8,944 nt of DNA, taken from contig JAAXIR010000265.1 in the NCBI GenBank assembly GCA_012270265.1, positions 1 to 8,944 on the forward strand, given 5' to 3'. The stretch's first letter is position 1. Each line of letters begins with the position of its first letter. Origin of the DNA: Candidatus Poseidoniales archaeon. Its GTDB lineage: Archaea; Thermoplasmatota; Poseidoniia; Poseidoniales; Poseidoniaceae. A program made the translations under genes and the position numbers. The notes below the pieces were generated by a model. It saw nothing but the letters and a program-made list of their open reading frames with translations. It was not told where the DNA came from and made no database searches. This document shows positions 1 through 6,328 of this stretch, in pieces.

Positions 1-843
1 AATGCTACGAATCATCTCAATGACTCTTTGCTCGCCGTGGATGCCTGATAGGTACTCAATACCCTCCATGATTAAAGCGCATTTTTTGTGCTGCTCGAAA
101 AAGGCGTCCACTGTGATTCGGATCGATTCGAGCGATGGCTCAAGCGTACGCTCATGTTCCGTTTCAGACAACCAACGATAGTGTTCCAATCCTGTCTTGA
201 GGTGATTCTCCATTCGAGGTGGCGACTGCCTTGAAAGAATAAGAAACGGTTCATTCAATTCCTTCAATCGACGAGCGAGATGGAATGCATCGTCAGCTTC
301 AATGCTATGTTCCAACCATACCTGGCCACGTTGAAGCATGGTTCCTTCTTTATTTCTCAAGCGTGCTTCACTGCGACGTCGTAGTGCTTCAGGAACCGAT
401 ACGCTTGGTTTGAGTTCGGGTAAGCGTTCCTCTCGCTCAATCATTCGACGGGGTGTGCGAACAGAAGCCCACCACATTTCCTCTTTTTCCTCTTCGTTTG
501 AATTGACCAATCGTGCGTCAGGGTGCTGAGAGAGCGTGCTGATGTAGGTTGCTTCACTCATTTCATGGAGGCTCATGGTTGCATCGAGGGTTGAAGCATC
601 GGACTCGATTTCAAGAAGCGCTTCAATGCCCGAGCGGTTTTTGTCGGCACGGTGGAAGGCTGCTGCAAGGGTTCCATCAAAGATGAGAAGATGACCAACA
701 CGCTCACCAACGTTTGGAATGTTACGAATGATCTGAATGGATCCATTTTGCTCGAGGGTCGCTAACTCTTGAGCAAGATGCCGCAGAACATCGACGCCAC
801 CGCGCCTCGTTTCCAACACATCTCCGGGAATAAAATCCTCCAA
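1..843 (-). CDS. DUF835-domain protein, 3' end outside window (partial)
   Basis: An open frame of 281 codons without a stop runs from a TTG at 843 to the left edge. I translated it by hand from the complementary strand. The codon just before the TTG is TAA, so no start lies further upstream; GTG at codon 9 is the next option. A TATA-like element about 35 nt upstream supports the TTG. Residues about 32-110 form a small alpha/beta domain with the pattern GSIQII, VGHLLIFDGTLAAAFH, GIEALLEI, which resembles the DUF2226 or DUF4388/PATAN type (low confidence). Residues about 115-170 are charged, Arg/Glu-rich and probably a linker. From about 172 the pattern matches DUF835 (PF05763): LNEPFLILSRQSPPR at 196-210, YRWLSE at 222-227, then a hydrophobic strand ending MEGIEYLSG at 259-267, where the family usually has a D/E-rich Walker-B-like strand. 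About 20-30 residues of the domain are probably missing. The function of the family is not established; a regulatory or signalling role is a guess. No membrane segment is visible. Confidence 0.85.
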   Translation of the reverse strand, partial: MEDFIPGDVLETRRGGVDVLRHLAQELATLEQNGSIQIIRNIPNVGERVGHLLIFDGTLAAAFHRADKNRSGIEALLEIESDASTLDATMSLHEMSEATYISTLSQHPDARLVNSNEEEKEEMWWASVRTPRRMIEREERLPELKPSVSVPEALRRRSEARLRNKEGTMLQRGQVWLEHSIEADDAFHLARRLKELNEPFLILSRQSPPRMENHLKTGLEHYRWLSETEHERTLEPSLESIRITVDAFFEQHKKCALIMEGIEYLSGIHGEQRVIEMIRSI

Positions 844-870
844 TTACCTCACCCCGCAAGAAGGAAGATT

Positions 871-884
871 TGCTTTTATCTTTT
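871..884 (-). promoter_or_regulatory. TATA-like element for the DUF835 gene
   Basis: On the minus strand this reads AAAAGATAAAAGCA, an AT-rich box centred about 35 nt upstream of the TTG start at 843. With the usual archaeal spacing of about 25 nt from TATA box to transcription start, the message would have a leader of roughly 10 nt. The only SD-like bases, GAGGT, nearly touch the TTG, so near-leaderless initiation is plausible. This is inference from spacing and composition only. Confidence 0.4.
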
Positions 885-906
885 GAAGTGTGTGTCCCTT
901 TATGTC

Positions 907-916
907 AAATTATAAG
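907..916 (+). promoter_or_regulatory. TATA-like element for the DUF309 gene
   Basis: AAATTATAAG is centred about 35 nt upstream of the ATG at 947. There is no SD in front of that ATG, so a short-leader or leaderless transcript is likely. The box mirrors the one facing the other way at 871-884, giving a compact divergent promoter between the two genes. It also argues against starting the DUF309 protein at the earlier in-frame ATG at 890, which lies upstream of the box. Confidence 0.4.
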
Positions 917-946
917 CATTTCAATGGTAGATGCTTTCGTCCAACC

Positions 947-1333
947 ATGGAGGCATCACCACTTTCTGAAGACGAAGCGGTTTTGCTCGAACGAGGTCGC
1001 CAAGATTTCGACAACGGTCGATTTTGGCATGCGCATGAAGCATGGGAAGACCTTTGGAATTCTCTCAAAGCACGTCATGCCCCGCAAGCTGAAATCCTCC
1101 TTGTCCAAGGGGTGATTCAAACAGCGGCACTCCTCTACAATCATCGGAGAAGAAAGGTACGCGGTGTTACCAATCAATGGGCGAAATTGACGCCGAAACT
1201 TGAACCATGGGACGTTGCTTGGGGTTTTGATATCGCACAACATGTCAAGAACATCTCTGTGTTTTTTTACGATGTTGGTGAATGGCAACAAACCTATGAA
1301 AACGTCCGGCTTCCTACAACAGATAAGGAGTGA
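947..1333 (+). CDS. DUF309 family protein
   Basis: A 128-residue soluble, helical protein. The family signature is clear: FWHAHEAWEDLW at residues 26-37 corresponds to the F/W-x-A-H-E-x-x-E-x-x-W motif of DUF309 (PF03745, COG1547), and QGVIQTAALLYNHRRR at 54-69 corresponds to the second conserved helix. COG1547 has been labelled a predicted metal-dependent hydrolase, because the His/Glu motif looks metal-binding, but no activity is established that I know of. An in-frame ATG at 890 would add 19 residues (MCPFMSNYK...) that do not look like family sequence and would lie upstream of the TATA-like box, so 947 is preferred. The length is in the range usual for the family. The TGA stop lies just after an AAGGAG that serves the next gene, so the two are probably one transcript. 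Confidence 0.85.
   Translation: MEASPLSEDEAVLLERGRQDFDNGRFWHAHEAWEDLWNSLKARHAPQAEILLVQGVIQTAALLYNHRRRKVRGVTNQWAKLTPKLEPWDVAWGFDIAQHVKNISVFFYDVGEWQQTYENVRLPTTDKE
1325..1330 (+). promoter_or_regulatory. Shine-Dalgarno site deciding the start of the membrane-protein gene
   Basis: AAGGAG sits inside the last codons of the DUF309 gene. Four consecutive start codons follow or overlap it in one frame: GTG 1330, ATG 1333, ATG 1336 and ATG 1339. GGAG followed by 8 nt places the start at 1339, the same distance as in sufE of this window, so 1339 is favoured. ATG 1336 (5 nt) is also possible. Confidence 0.6.
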
Positions 1334-1338
1334 TGATG

Positions 1339-1977
1339 ATGACGTTTGAAGATGGCCTCCCTGATCACTTCATTGCCTTTTCACAAACACCGAAAGCACA
1401 GGAACACACTCGTCGAATCTTTGTTCGTTTCTGCCTCTTCCTTCTCTTACCTCTCATTGGCATCGTCCTTGTTGGAACCTCCTTTCTCAGTCTCATCTTG
1501 CTGGGAGTGTTTGTTGTCATTCTCGTTGTTTGCTGGTGTGAGTGGCAGATTTGGCAACGGATTCCATTCGCAGTCAGCCCCTCACACCCGATGATGGAAC
1601 TTGATTCCATCAAACAAGCAGAAGTCATGATTCGTCTGCAGGATGGGCGATGGGTCGAGGCCGGTGAAAACCGATACAGGCTGATTCAGGACGATTTACT
1701 CTCAGGGTTCAACCTCGTTGCGTTGGATGAAGATTACACCATCTTCGGTTATTTTACAGAGGAGAAGACCATCGGTGCTCGTCTTCGAAGAACAATGGCC
1801 TTACTGAACCAATCTCTTGCTTTACGAGATGCACACAATGAGGTCGAAGCTGAGATTGAAGATGCTCGAAAGCGAGAATCGATTGCTTATGGGTTGCTTG
1901 ACCGTGATTGTCCAGAGGAAATGGAACTCGAGGATGCCGCAGGCCCAATCGCCAAGAAATTGATGCGCCAAGAATAG
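1339..1977 (+). CDS. Two-helix membrane protein, unknown function
   Basis: A 212-residue protein that I do not recognise. The N-terminus (1-27) is short and polar. Two closely spaced hydrophobic helices follow at about 28-46 (FVRFCLFLLLPLIG...) and 48-68 (FLSLILLGVFVVILVVCW), separated by only a tight turn, so they form a hairpin that puts both ends on the same side. The remaining two thirds is soluble. It contains a mixed strand/helix segment (about 85-140, with EVMIRLQDGRWVEAGENRY) and then an Arg/Glu-rich helical tail (about 145-185) that could form a coiled coil. There is no signal peptide, cysteine cluster or nucleotide-binding motif. Positive charge next to the first helix (HTRR) suggests that both ends are cytoplasmic. 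The gene follows the DUF309 gene with its SD inside it, so the two are probably co-expressed; any joint function is unknown. Confidence 0.8.
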   Translation: MTFEDGLPDHFIAFSQTPKAQEHTRRIFVRFCLFLLLPLIGIVLVGTSFLSLILLGVFVVILVVCWCEWQIWQRIPFAVSPSHPMMELDSIKQAEVMIRLQDGRWVEAGENRYRLIQDDLLSGFNLVALDEDYTIFGYFTEEKTIGARLRRTMALLNQSLALRDAHNEVEAEIEDARKRESIAYGLLDRDCPEEMELEDAAGPIAKKLMRQE

Positions 1978-2017
1978 CCAAATCGTTGATGCATAGACGG
2001 GTGCATTGATAGCCTCA

Positions 2018-2650
2018 ATGTTGCAGCATACCGTTATGGAACCTCACGTTCGTTGGTCTGAAGTGGTTTCACAACTCAGGCCAGAAGATGAAGATCTTCT
2101 GTTCGGGACTTCCTTGTCGCGTCGTTTTTCTCGTTTGCCTCTTTGGTTATCCCATCCAGCCAATATCGGAATGTTCTACGGGTTTCTCATTAGTTTGGCC
2201 CTGATTTTTCCATACATTCTACGATACGATAGTCTCAACGAATCGTTCTCGAATTGGTTGATGTTTTCGGCTCTGTTCATGGCTGCATGCCTCGTGCTTG
2301 GTTTTGCATCCCTGATTCTGGTCTCTTTTTCGAAACGGATGCCGATGACGCCGCCACGAGTCATTCTCTATCCTATGCCGTTTGTTGGAATTGCTTTGCT
2401 CGGTATGGATTATTCCAACATCCTCGACATCCCTAGTGGTCTCTCATTGTTTGTACTCTTGCTTCCAGGACCTGCATACGTGCACTTATCCTGGGCTCCT
2501 CGTTGGCGCCTTCTCTGCATGATTGATGAGGGTGTGAACCCATTCGATGGAGTCAAAACTTACTCGGAACCAGTGGAAGATTCAGCAGACAGCCTCGCTG
2601 GAGAATACATCGAACTTCTGCAAGTTGTCGATGCGTTCGAATCCGAATAG
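2018..2650 (+). CDS. Four-helix integral membrane protein, unknown function
   Basis: A protein of about 210 residues that I do not recognise. The first 45 residues are soluble and acidic (LRPEDEDLLFG). Four hydrophobic segments follow at about 48-68, 82-104, 113-132 and 140-158. A soluble tail of about 50 residues then ends in acidic residues (FESE). PPR before helix 3 and a proline-rich turn (LLLPGPAY) in helix 4 are notable, but no family motif is evident. The start is uncertain: TTG 2006, ATG 2018 and ATG 2036 are in one frame and none has a well-placed SD; 2018 is a compromise. A gap of 40 nt from the preceding membrane-protein gene suggests the same transcript. The stop is only 3 nt from the stop of the convergent kbl gene. 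It does not look like a duplicate of the previous protein. Confidence 0.78.
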   Translation: MLQHTVMEPHVRWSEVVSQLRPEDEDLLFGTSLSRRFSRLPLWLSHPANIGMFYGFLISLALIFPYILRYDSLNESFSNWLMFSALFMAACLVLGFASLILVSFSKRMPMTPPRVILYPMPFVGIALLGMDYSNILDIPSGLSLFVLLLPGPAYVHLSWAPRWRLLCMIDEGVNPFDGVKTYSEPVEDSADSLAGEYIELLQVVDAFESE

Positions 2651-2653
2651 AAT

Positions 2654-3835
2654 TCAGATGAGTCCTACTTTGGGCCCAATCGATTCCAACAGACGAAGAA
2701 CATCGTCGAGATCGTCACGAGACAAACCAGCAGACATCTGTGTACGAATTCGGGCTTTATCTCGAGCAACCATCGGGAAGACAATCGCTCCGGCCATGAC
2801 ACCTTCCTGCTGGAGGTGAGTTGTCATCGCTTTTGCAGTTGATGATTCACCGCACATGATTGGAATAATCGGTGTCGTAGATACGCCCGTATCAAATCCG
2901 AGAGATTGCAATTCTTTGCGGAAGTAATTGGTGTTCTCCCATAGTTTTGCATGGTGTTCTGGTTCTTCCATGAGCACTTCAATCGCTGCTTTTTGTGCGG
3001 CTGCAACGCCAGGAGGTTGTGAACCTGAAAGAAGCCAGGATCGTGAGTGATTCAATGCATGCGTTCGTGTCATTTCTGTTCCAGCGAGGATTCCTCCTTG
3101 GACGCCGAGTGCTTTTGAGAACGAACCGACTTCGAAGTCAACCTTGCCTTGAAGTTTGAAGTGATCAACAATCCCTCGACCACCTTCGCCAAGGACACCT
3201 TCCCCATGACAATCATCGACAAGAACCATTGCTCCAAATTCTTCAGCGAGTTTGTTTACTTCATCAAGTGGTGCATAATCACCATCCATCGAAAAGACAC
3301 CATCCGTGATGATGAGTTTTCGATCTGCATCCTCATGCGCTCGAAGAACGGCTTCGAGTTCTCCCATGTCGTTGTGAGCGTACACGCCACGACGAGCCTT
3401 TGTTAACCGAACACCATCGATGATCGAACCATGGTTCAGTTCATCGCTAATGATGACATCCTGTGGACCTTGAACCAATGTCGGAATGAGTCCAACGTTG
3501 GCGGTGTAACCTGCTGAATAAATCAAGGCTGCTTCAACACCTTTGAAATCTGCAACGGTTCGCTCGGCCTCGAGGTGCAAATCCATCGTTCCAGCGATGG
3601 CTCGTACTGAGCCACTACCTGCACCATAGGTGGTTGTAGCGTCGACCATTGCTTGAACGACTTTTGGATGAGTTGTCAAGTTCAGATAGTTGTTTGCGGA
3701 CAACATGATGGTTGGTTTGCCTTCCATTGTGCAACGTGGTTGCTTCGGACCTTCGAGCGTTGGCGGTTCCCAACGCAGGGATTTCTCATTGAGTTCATCA
3801 AAGCGCTGTTTCATCCAAGACATGTCGCCAGGCAT
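2654..3835 (-). CDS. kbl: Glycine C-acetyltransferase (2-amino-3-ketobutyrate CoA ligase) family, PLP-dependent
   Basis: A fold-type I PLP enzyme of the alpha-oxoamine synthase family. In Kbl the reaction is 2-amino-3-oxobutanoate plus CoA to glycine plus acetyl-CoA, the second step of threonine catabolism. Numbered from ATG 3835 (393 residues): SANNYL at 46-51, a glycine-rich stretch at 71-83 (G-A-G-S-G-S-V-R-A-I-A-G-T), LNHGSIIDG starting at 133 with His135 stacking on PLP, VDDCHG with Asp207 and His210 contacting the cofactor, and GSFSKALG with Lys241 as the Schiff-base lysine. The N-terminus MSWMKQRFDEL fits Kbl proteins. The frame stays open to GTG 3898 (414 residues), but that start has no SD, whereas ATG 3835 has GGTGA exactly 4 nt upstream, as in sufB and sufS. 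The members of this family (Kbl, BioF, HemA, SPT) share these motifs. Kbl is favoured by SVRAIAGT and NHGSIIDG, but no threonine dehydrogenase or biotin gene lies nearby to settle the substrate. Confidence 0.88.
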   Translation of the reverse strand: MPGDMSWMKQRFDELNEKSLRWEPPTLEGPKQPRCTMEGKPTIMLSANNYLNLTTHPKVVQAMVDATTTYGAGSGSVRAIAGTMDLHLEAERTVADFKGVEAALIYSAGYTANVGLIPTLVQGPQDVIISDELNHGSIIDGVRLTKARRGVYAHNDMGELEAVLRAHEDADRKLIITDGVFSMDGDYAPLDEVNKLAEEFGAMVLVDDCHGEGVLGEGGRGIVDHFKLQGKVDFEVGSFSKALGVQGGILAGTEMTRTHALNHSRSWLLSGSQPPGVAAAQKAAIEVLMEEPEHHAKLWENTNYFRKELQSLGFDTGVSTTPIIPIMCGESSTAKAMTTHLQQEGVMAGAIVFPMVARDKARIRTQMSAGLSRDDLDDVLRLLESIGPKVGLI

Positions 3836-3933
3836 GGTCTCACCATTTGGGCCTCGTCGAGGTTGATTAAGGGCTTTTGTGAGATGTGGCCTCAACACGC
3901 ATGATGAAAAAGGAGAGAAGGTAGCGTGATGTT
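3836..3933. promoter_or_regulatory. Divergent intergenic region between kbl and ribK
   Basis: These 98 bp must hold the promoters of both genes. On the kbl side GGTGA (3840-3844, minus strand) is a well-spaced SD for ATG 3835, and TTAATC around 3865-3870 is a weak TATA candidate. On the ribK side GTGAT (3926-3930) lies 4 nt before the GTG start when counted from GTGA. Purine-rich AGGAG (3911-3915) is probably too far away to act as its SD. No clear TATA box for ribK is visible. Confidence 0.4.
3840..3844 (-). promoter_or_regulatory. Shine-Dalgarno site of kbl
   Basis: GGTGA on the minus strand, followed by GACC and ATG 3835, repeats the 4-nt spacing of sufB and sufS. It favours the 393-residue Kbl over the longer GTG-initiated version at 3898, which has no SD. 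Confidence 0.55.
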
Positions 3934-4404
3934 GTGCAACTCAATGGAATTGTCAGTAGCGGGTTGGGTCGAGCACATGTATTCATGTCTCAACCGCATT
4001 ACCAAGAACAATTCCGATCCATTCTCGGAACAACCGCGTGGCCGGGTACACTCAACATCACGGTTGAGCAAGACCACCTTGTTCACTACATTGCACTGAG
4101 GAACAAGGCTGGAATCGATACACTCGATGCAGACTCAACCTCGCTTGAACAAGCATCGAATGTCGACGTTGATGCTTTTGATGCATTACGCGTACGTGGG
4201 TTTCTACGGGATGGCGTCTCGTTTGGTGGAGCCACTGCCTATCGTGCGAAGATATCCCATGATGATCACATCATCGACTGTGCTATACTCATTCCAGATC
4301 TTACTCGACATGTGGATGTCGTCGAAGTGATTTCAGGGCCGTTTCTAAGAGAACGTCTCGGTGTTGAAGATGGTGACGAAATCACGCTTCATGTTGGTGA
4401 ATAA
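3934..4404 (+). CDS. ribK: CTP-dependent riboflavin kinase (archaeal type)
   Basis: A 156-residue enzyme that phosphorylates riboflavin to FMN using CTP, the archaeal replacement for the ATP-dependent bacterial RibF kinase (family DUF120/RibK, PF01982). Visible motifs: GIVSSGLG at 5-12, the signature loop WPGTLNI at 36-42 (the Thr and Asn of TLN coordinate the metal in characterised members), VRGFLRDGVSFGGATAY at 87-103, the ligand-binding segment DLTRHVDVVEVIS at 122-134, and LRERLGVEDGDEITLHV near the end. The protein is a stand-alone kinase without the N-terminal helix-turn-helix domain that some archaeal homologues carry. GTG 3934 is the only possible start: TAG at 3922 blocks the frame upstream and the conserved N-terminus begins at residue 5. 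One oddity is that the usual GEG-type glycine-rich motif after SGLG reads R-A here. The stop abuts the stop of the convergent sufT-like gene with no bases between. Confidence 0.93.
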   Translation: MQLNGIVSSGLGRAHVFMSQPHYQEQFRSILGTTAWPGTLNITVEQDHLVHYIALRNKAGIDTLDADSTSLEQASNVDVDAFDALRVRGFLRDGVSFGGATAYRAKISHDDHIIDCAILIPDLTRHVDVVEVISGPFLRERLGVEDGDEITLHVGE

Positions 4405-4722
4405 TCAATCCCAGATGCCCATATCCATACGAGCATCCTCTGTAGCATGAACACGTGGGTCCCAGCGTGGTGACCAAACCAGATTGATGTGGACACTATC
4501 AAGTCCATCGGTTTGCAACGCAGCACGATGCGCTGGAGCCATGATTTCAGGAGCTGCAGGGCAGCCAGGTGAAGTGAGTGTCAAATCGATTTCAGCATGC
4601 AAGCCCTCATCGCGATGTTCGAAGCGAACTCCGTAGACGAGACCCAAATCGACAATCGAGATGTCCAATTCGGGGTCTTCAACGGATTGTAGCGATTCCA
4701 TGACGTGTGCTTCCTCGACCAT
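4405..4722 (-). CDS. sufT: MIP18/DUF59 family Fe-S assembly protein (SufT-like)
   Basis: A 105-residue single-domain protein of the MIP18 (DUF59, PF01883) family, whose members help mature or deliver Fe-S clusters (SufT in bacteria, CIA2 in eukaryotes). Visible motifs: VEDPELDISIVDLGLVYGV at 14-32, the hallmark of the family; LTLTSPGCP at 47-55 with the conserved reactive Cys54; and a C-terminal W-x-P-x-W block at 83-87 followed by EDARMDMGIWD at 95-105, typical of the SufT/PaaD branch. The ATG shares one base with the TAA of sufE (TAATG), so translation is coupled. This is the last gene of the operon. Its position makes a role in the SUF pathway very likely; whether it is a true SufT orthologue needs phylogeny. 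No terminator-like T-run is visible downstream, where ribK is read in the opposite direction. Confidence 0.9.
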   Translation of the reverse strand: MVEEAHVMESLQSVEDPELDISIVDLGLVYGVRFEHRDEGLHAEIDLTLTSPGCPAAPEIMAPAHRAALQTDGLDSVHINLVWSPRWDPRVHATEDARMDMGIWD

Positions 4723-5132
4723 TATTCAACCCCCGATAGATCGTTCATCACCTTGTCGAACATGTTTCGAAATCCATTGCTCCGTGAAGGTGAAAGCGAA
4801 TTGAGAATGCCCATTTCGACAGCAAAATCAGGTGTCAAGGCCTGCGCGGTCTCGATTGGTTGTTGGTCGATGGCAATGGTCAAAATGCCCATCAATCCTT
4901 GAACCAACTTCGAGTCGGCACCTGAGTAAAGTCGGACGTTTTTGTCCTCAAGATCAACTCGGACATGGGCTTCGGATTGACAGCCTGTGATTCGGGTTGA
5001 ATCATCCCATTCAGAAGTCGGCAATTCGTTCACTTCCGATGCAAGATCAAAGACGTACTCCAAACGCTCCATTCGATCGTCAATGGATTTGAAATCCTCA
5101 ATCAACTCGGAGAGTTGCTCAGGATACGTCAT
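4722..5132 (-). CDS. sufE: SufE cysteine-desulfurase sulfur acceptor
   Basis: A 136-residue protein that takes persulfide sulfur from SufS, stimulates its activity and passes sulfur to SufB. ITGCQSEAHV at 48-57 is the family's active-site loop. Its Cys51 has the same number as the sulfur-accepting cysteine of E. coli SufE. LSPSRSNGFRNMF at 113-125 is the second conserved block, corresponding to the family's S-R-x-x-G-(F/L)-R motif. Length and domain limits are normal for SufE. The ATG overlaps the TGA of sufS by 4 nt (ATGA) and has GGAG 8 nt upstream inside sufS. Context directly after sufS confirms the assignment over the CsdE paralogue. Confidence 0.95.
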   Translation of the reverse strand: MTYPEQLSELIEDFKSIDDRMERLEYVFDLASEVNELPTSEWDDSTRITGCQSEAHVRVDLEDKNVRLYSGADSKLVQGLMGILTIAIDQQPIETAQALTPDFAVEMGILNSLSPSRSNGFRNMFDKVMNDLSGVE

Positions 5133-6319
5133 GCGAATCGCTCCAAAATATCCCGAAGGTGGGTCAAGAATTCTTCAGCATCTTCCATGGTGTTGTAAAT
5201 GTAGAACGATGCACGAACAGTCCCGCTGATACCAAGTCGGTTCAACAACGGTTGGGCACAGTGATGGCCTGTCCGGACCGCTACGCCTCGTGCATCGAGG
5301 AGATGTGCAAAATCCTCACTGTGGAGCGTTGGATGCAAGAAGGATACAACCGATGAATCGTTGTCATCGTGTCGCCCATATACCGTCATGCCGAGAGAGC
5401 GAAGTTCATCGGCAACGTATCGAGCAATCTCAAGAAGACGTTGATGTTGCTCATCGAGATCCAATTTTCCGAGATAGTCAAGTGCAGATTTCCAGCCAAT
5501 GGCTTCAGCAATCCGAGGTGTACCTGCCTCAAATCGGTGCTCATTGGTCTGGTAGGTGGATCCCTCGAGGGTCACCGTCTCAATCATGTCGCCTCCGCCC
5601 ATGAATGGTTTCATCTCTTGGAAGGTCTCTTCATTGACCAGCAGACAGCCAATTCCCGTTGGACCACACATCTTGTGTGCAGATAATGCCATCATGTCTG
5701 CACCGAGTTCAGCCATGTTGATTTGGCAATGCGGTGCACCTTGCGCAGCATCAAGGAGAACGCGTGCACCGTTTTCGTTAGCAATACGGATGATGTCTTC
5801 AATCGGGTTTCGAACGCCCAGAACGTTCGATGTATGAACCACACAAACGAGCCCTGCACCTTCGATGGAAGCTTCGTATGCTTCCATATCGAGCGTTAAA
5901 TCGTCTTTCACTGGGACGTAGCGCAGTTCGTTACCAAACGCTTCAGCAAGCATCTGCCAAGGAACAATGTCACTATGATGTTCCATTTCTGTGAGGACAA
6001 TGGCACGACCTTTGAGTTGAGGATGTCCCCATGCGTGCGCTGCAAGGTTGATGGCCTCCGTTGTCCCGCTCGTGAGAATGCAACGCTCAGCATTGAACCA
6101 CGATTTCAATGATGTTCGACAGGCTTCGTAGCCATCGGTCGCTTCCCCAGCAAGGGTGTGGACCGCACGATGGACATTGGCGTTGTGTTTGGTGTAGTAA
6201 TCGTTCATGGCGTCGATGACAACAGCCGGTTTTTGTGTCGTCGCCGCATTGTCAAGATAGATCAGCCGATGGCCGTTGACCAGTCGCTGGAGTATTGGGA
6301 AGTCATCTTGAATGGCCAT
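5129..6319 (-). CDS. sufS: SufS cysteine desulfurase (group II)
   Basis: A PLP enzyme of 396 residues that converts L-cysteine to alanine and a protein-bound persulfide. Visible landmarks: YLDNAATTQKP at 21-31; NVHRAVHTL at 48-56; TSGTTEAINLAA at 83-94 for phosphate binding; MEHHSD with His114 stacking on PLP; LLDAAQGAPH with Asp190 and Gln193; SAHKM with Lys216 forming the Schiff base; RFEAGTP at 262-268; and RTGHHCAQP with catalytic Cys354. The short RTGHHC loop marks the SufS/CsdA group II enzymes, which need SufE, rather than IscS/NifS. The frame stays open four codons upstream to a TTG at 6331, but ATG 6319 has GGTGATT (6322-6328) with GGTGA 4 nt away, overlapping the sufD stop, and gives the family-typical N-terminus. 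It lies 4 nt after sufD and overlaps sufE by 4 nt. Confidence 0.95.
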   Translation of the reverse strand: MAIQDDFPILQRLVNGHRLIYLDNAATTQKPAVVIDAMNDYYTKHNANVHRAVHTLAGEATDGYEACRTSLKSWFNAERCILTSGTTEAINLAAHAWGHPQLKGRAIVLTEMEHHSDIVPWQMLAEAFGNELRYVPVKDDLTLDMEAYEASIEGAGLVCVVHTSNVLGVRNPIEDIIRIANENGARVLLDAAQGAPHCQINMAELGADMMALSAHKMCGPTGIGCLLVNEETFQEMKPFMGGGDMIETVTLEGSTYQTNEHRFEAGTPRIAEAIGWKSALDYLGKLDLDEQHQRLLEIARYVADELRSLGMTVYGRHDDNDSSVVSFLHPTLHSEDFAHLLDARGVAVRTGHHCAQPLLNRLGISGTVRASFYIYNTMEDAEEFLTHLRDILERFA

Positions 6320-6321
6320 GC

Positions 6322-6328
6322 AATCACC
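6322..6328 (-). promoter_or_regulatory. Shine-Dalgarno site of sufS
   Basis: GGTGATT on the minus strand spans the sufD stop codon. GGTGA is separated from ATG 6319 by TTGC, 4 nt, exactly as at sufB. It decides the sufS start against the in-frame TTG at 6331. Confidence 0.65.

Noticed and set aside
890..946. Longer DUF309 protein starting at ATG 890
   Set aside because: The 19 extra residues do not resemble the family, have no SD, and would start upstream of the TATA-like box at 907-916.
956..1291. Minus-strand open frame of 111 codons opposite the DUF309 gene
   Set aside because: It lies almost wholly antisense to a gene with a clear family motif, and its translation has no recognisable features.
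3836..3898. Extension of kbl to GTG 3898
   Set aside because: It is possible by frame, but has no SD, leaves only 35 nt for two divergent promoters, and adds residues not typical of Kbl; kept only as an alternative.
4380..4430. Rho-independent-like terminator between ribK and the suf operon
   Set aside because: No hairpin followed by a T-run is visible on either strand.
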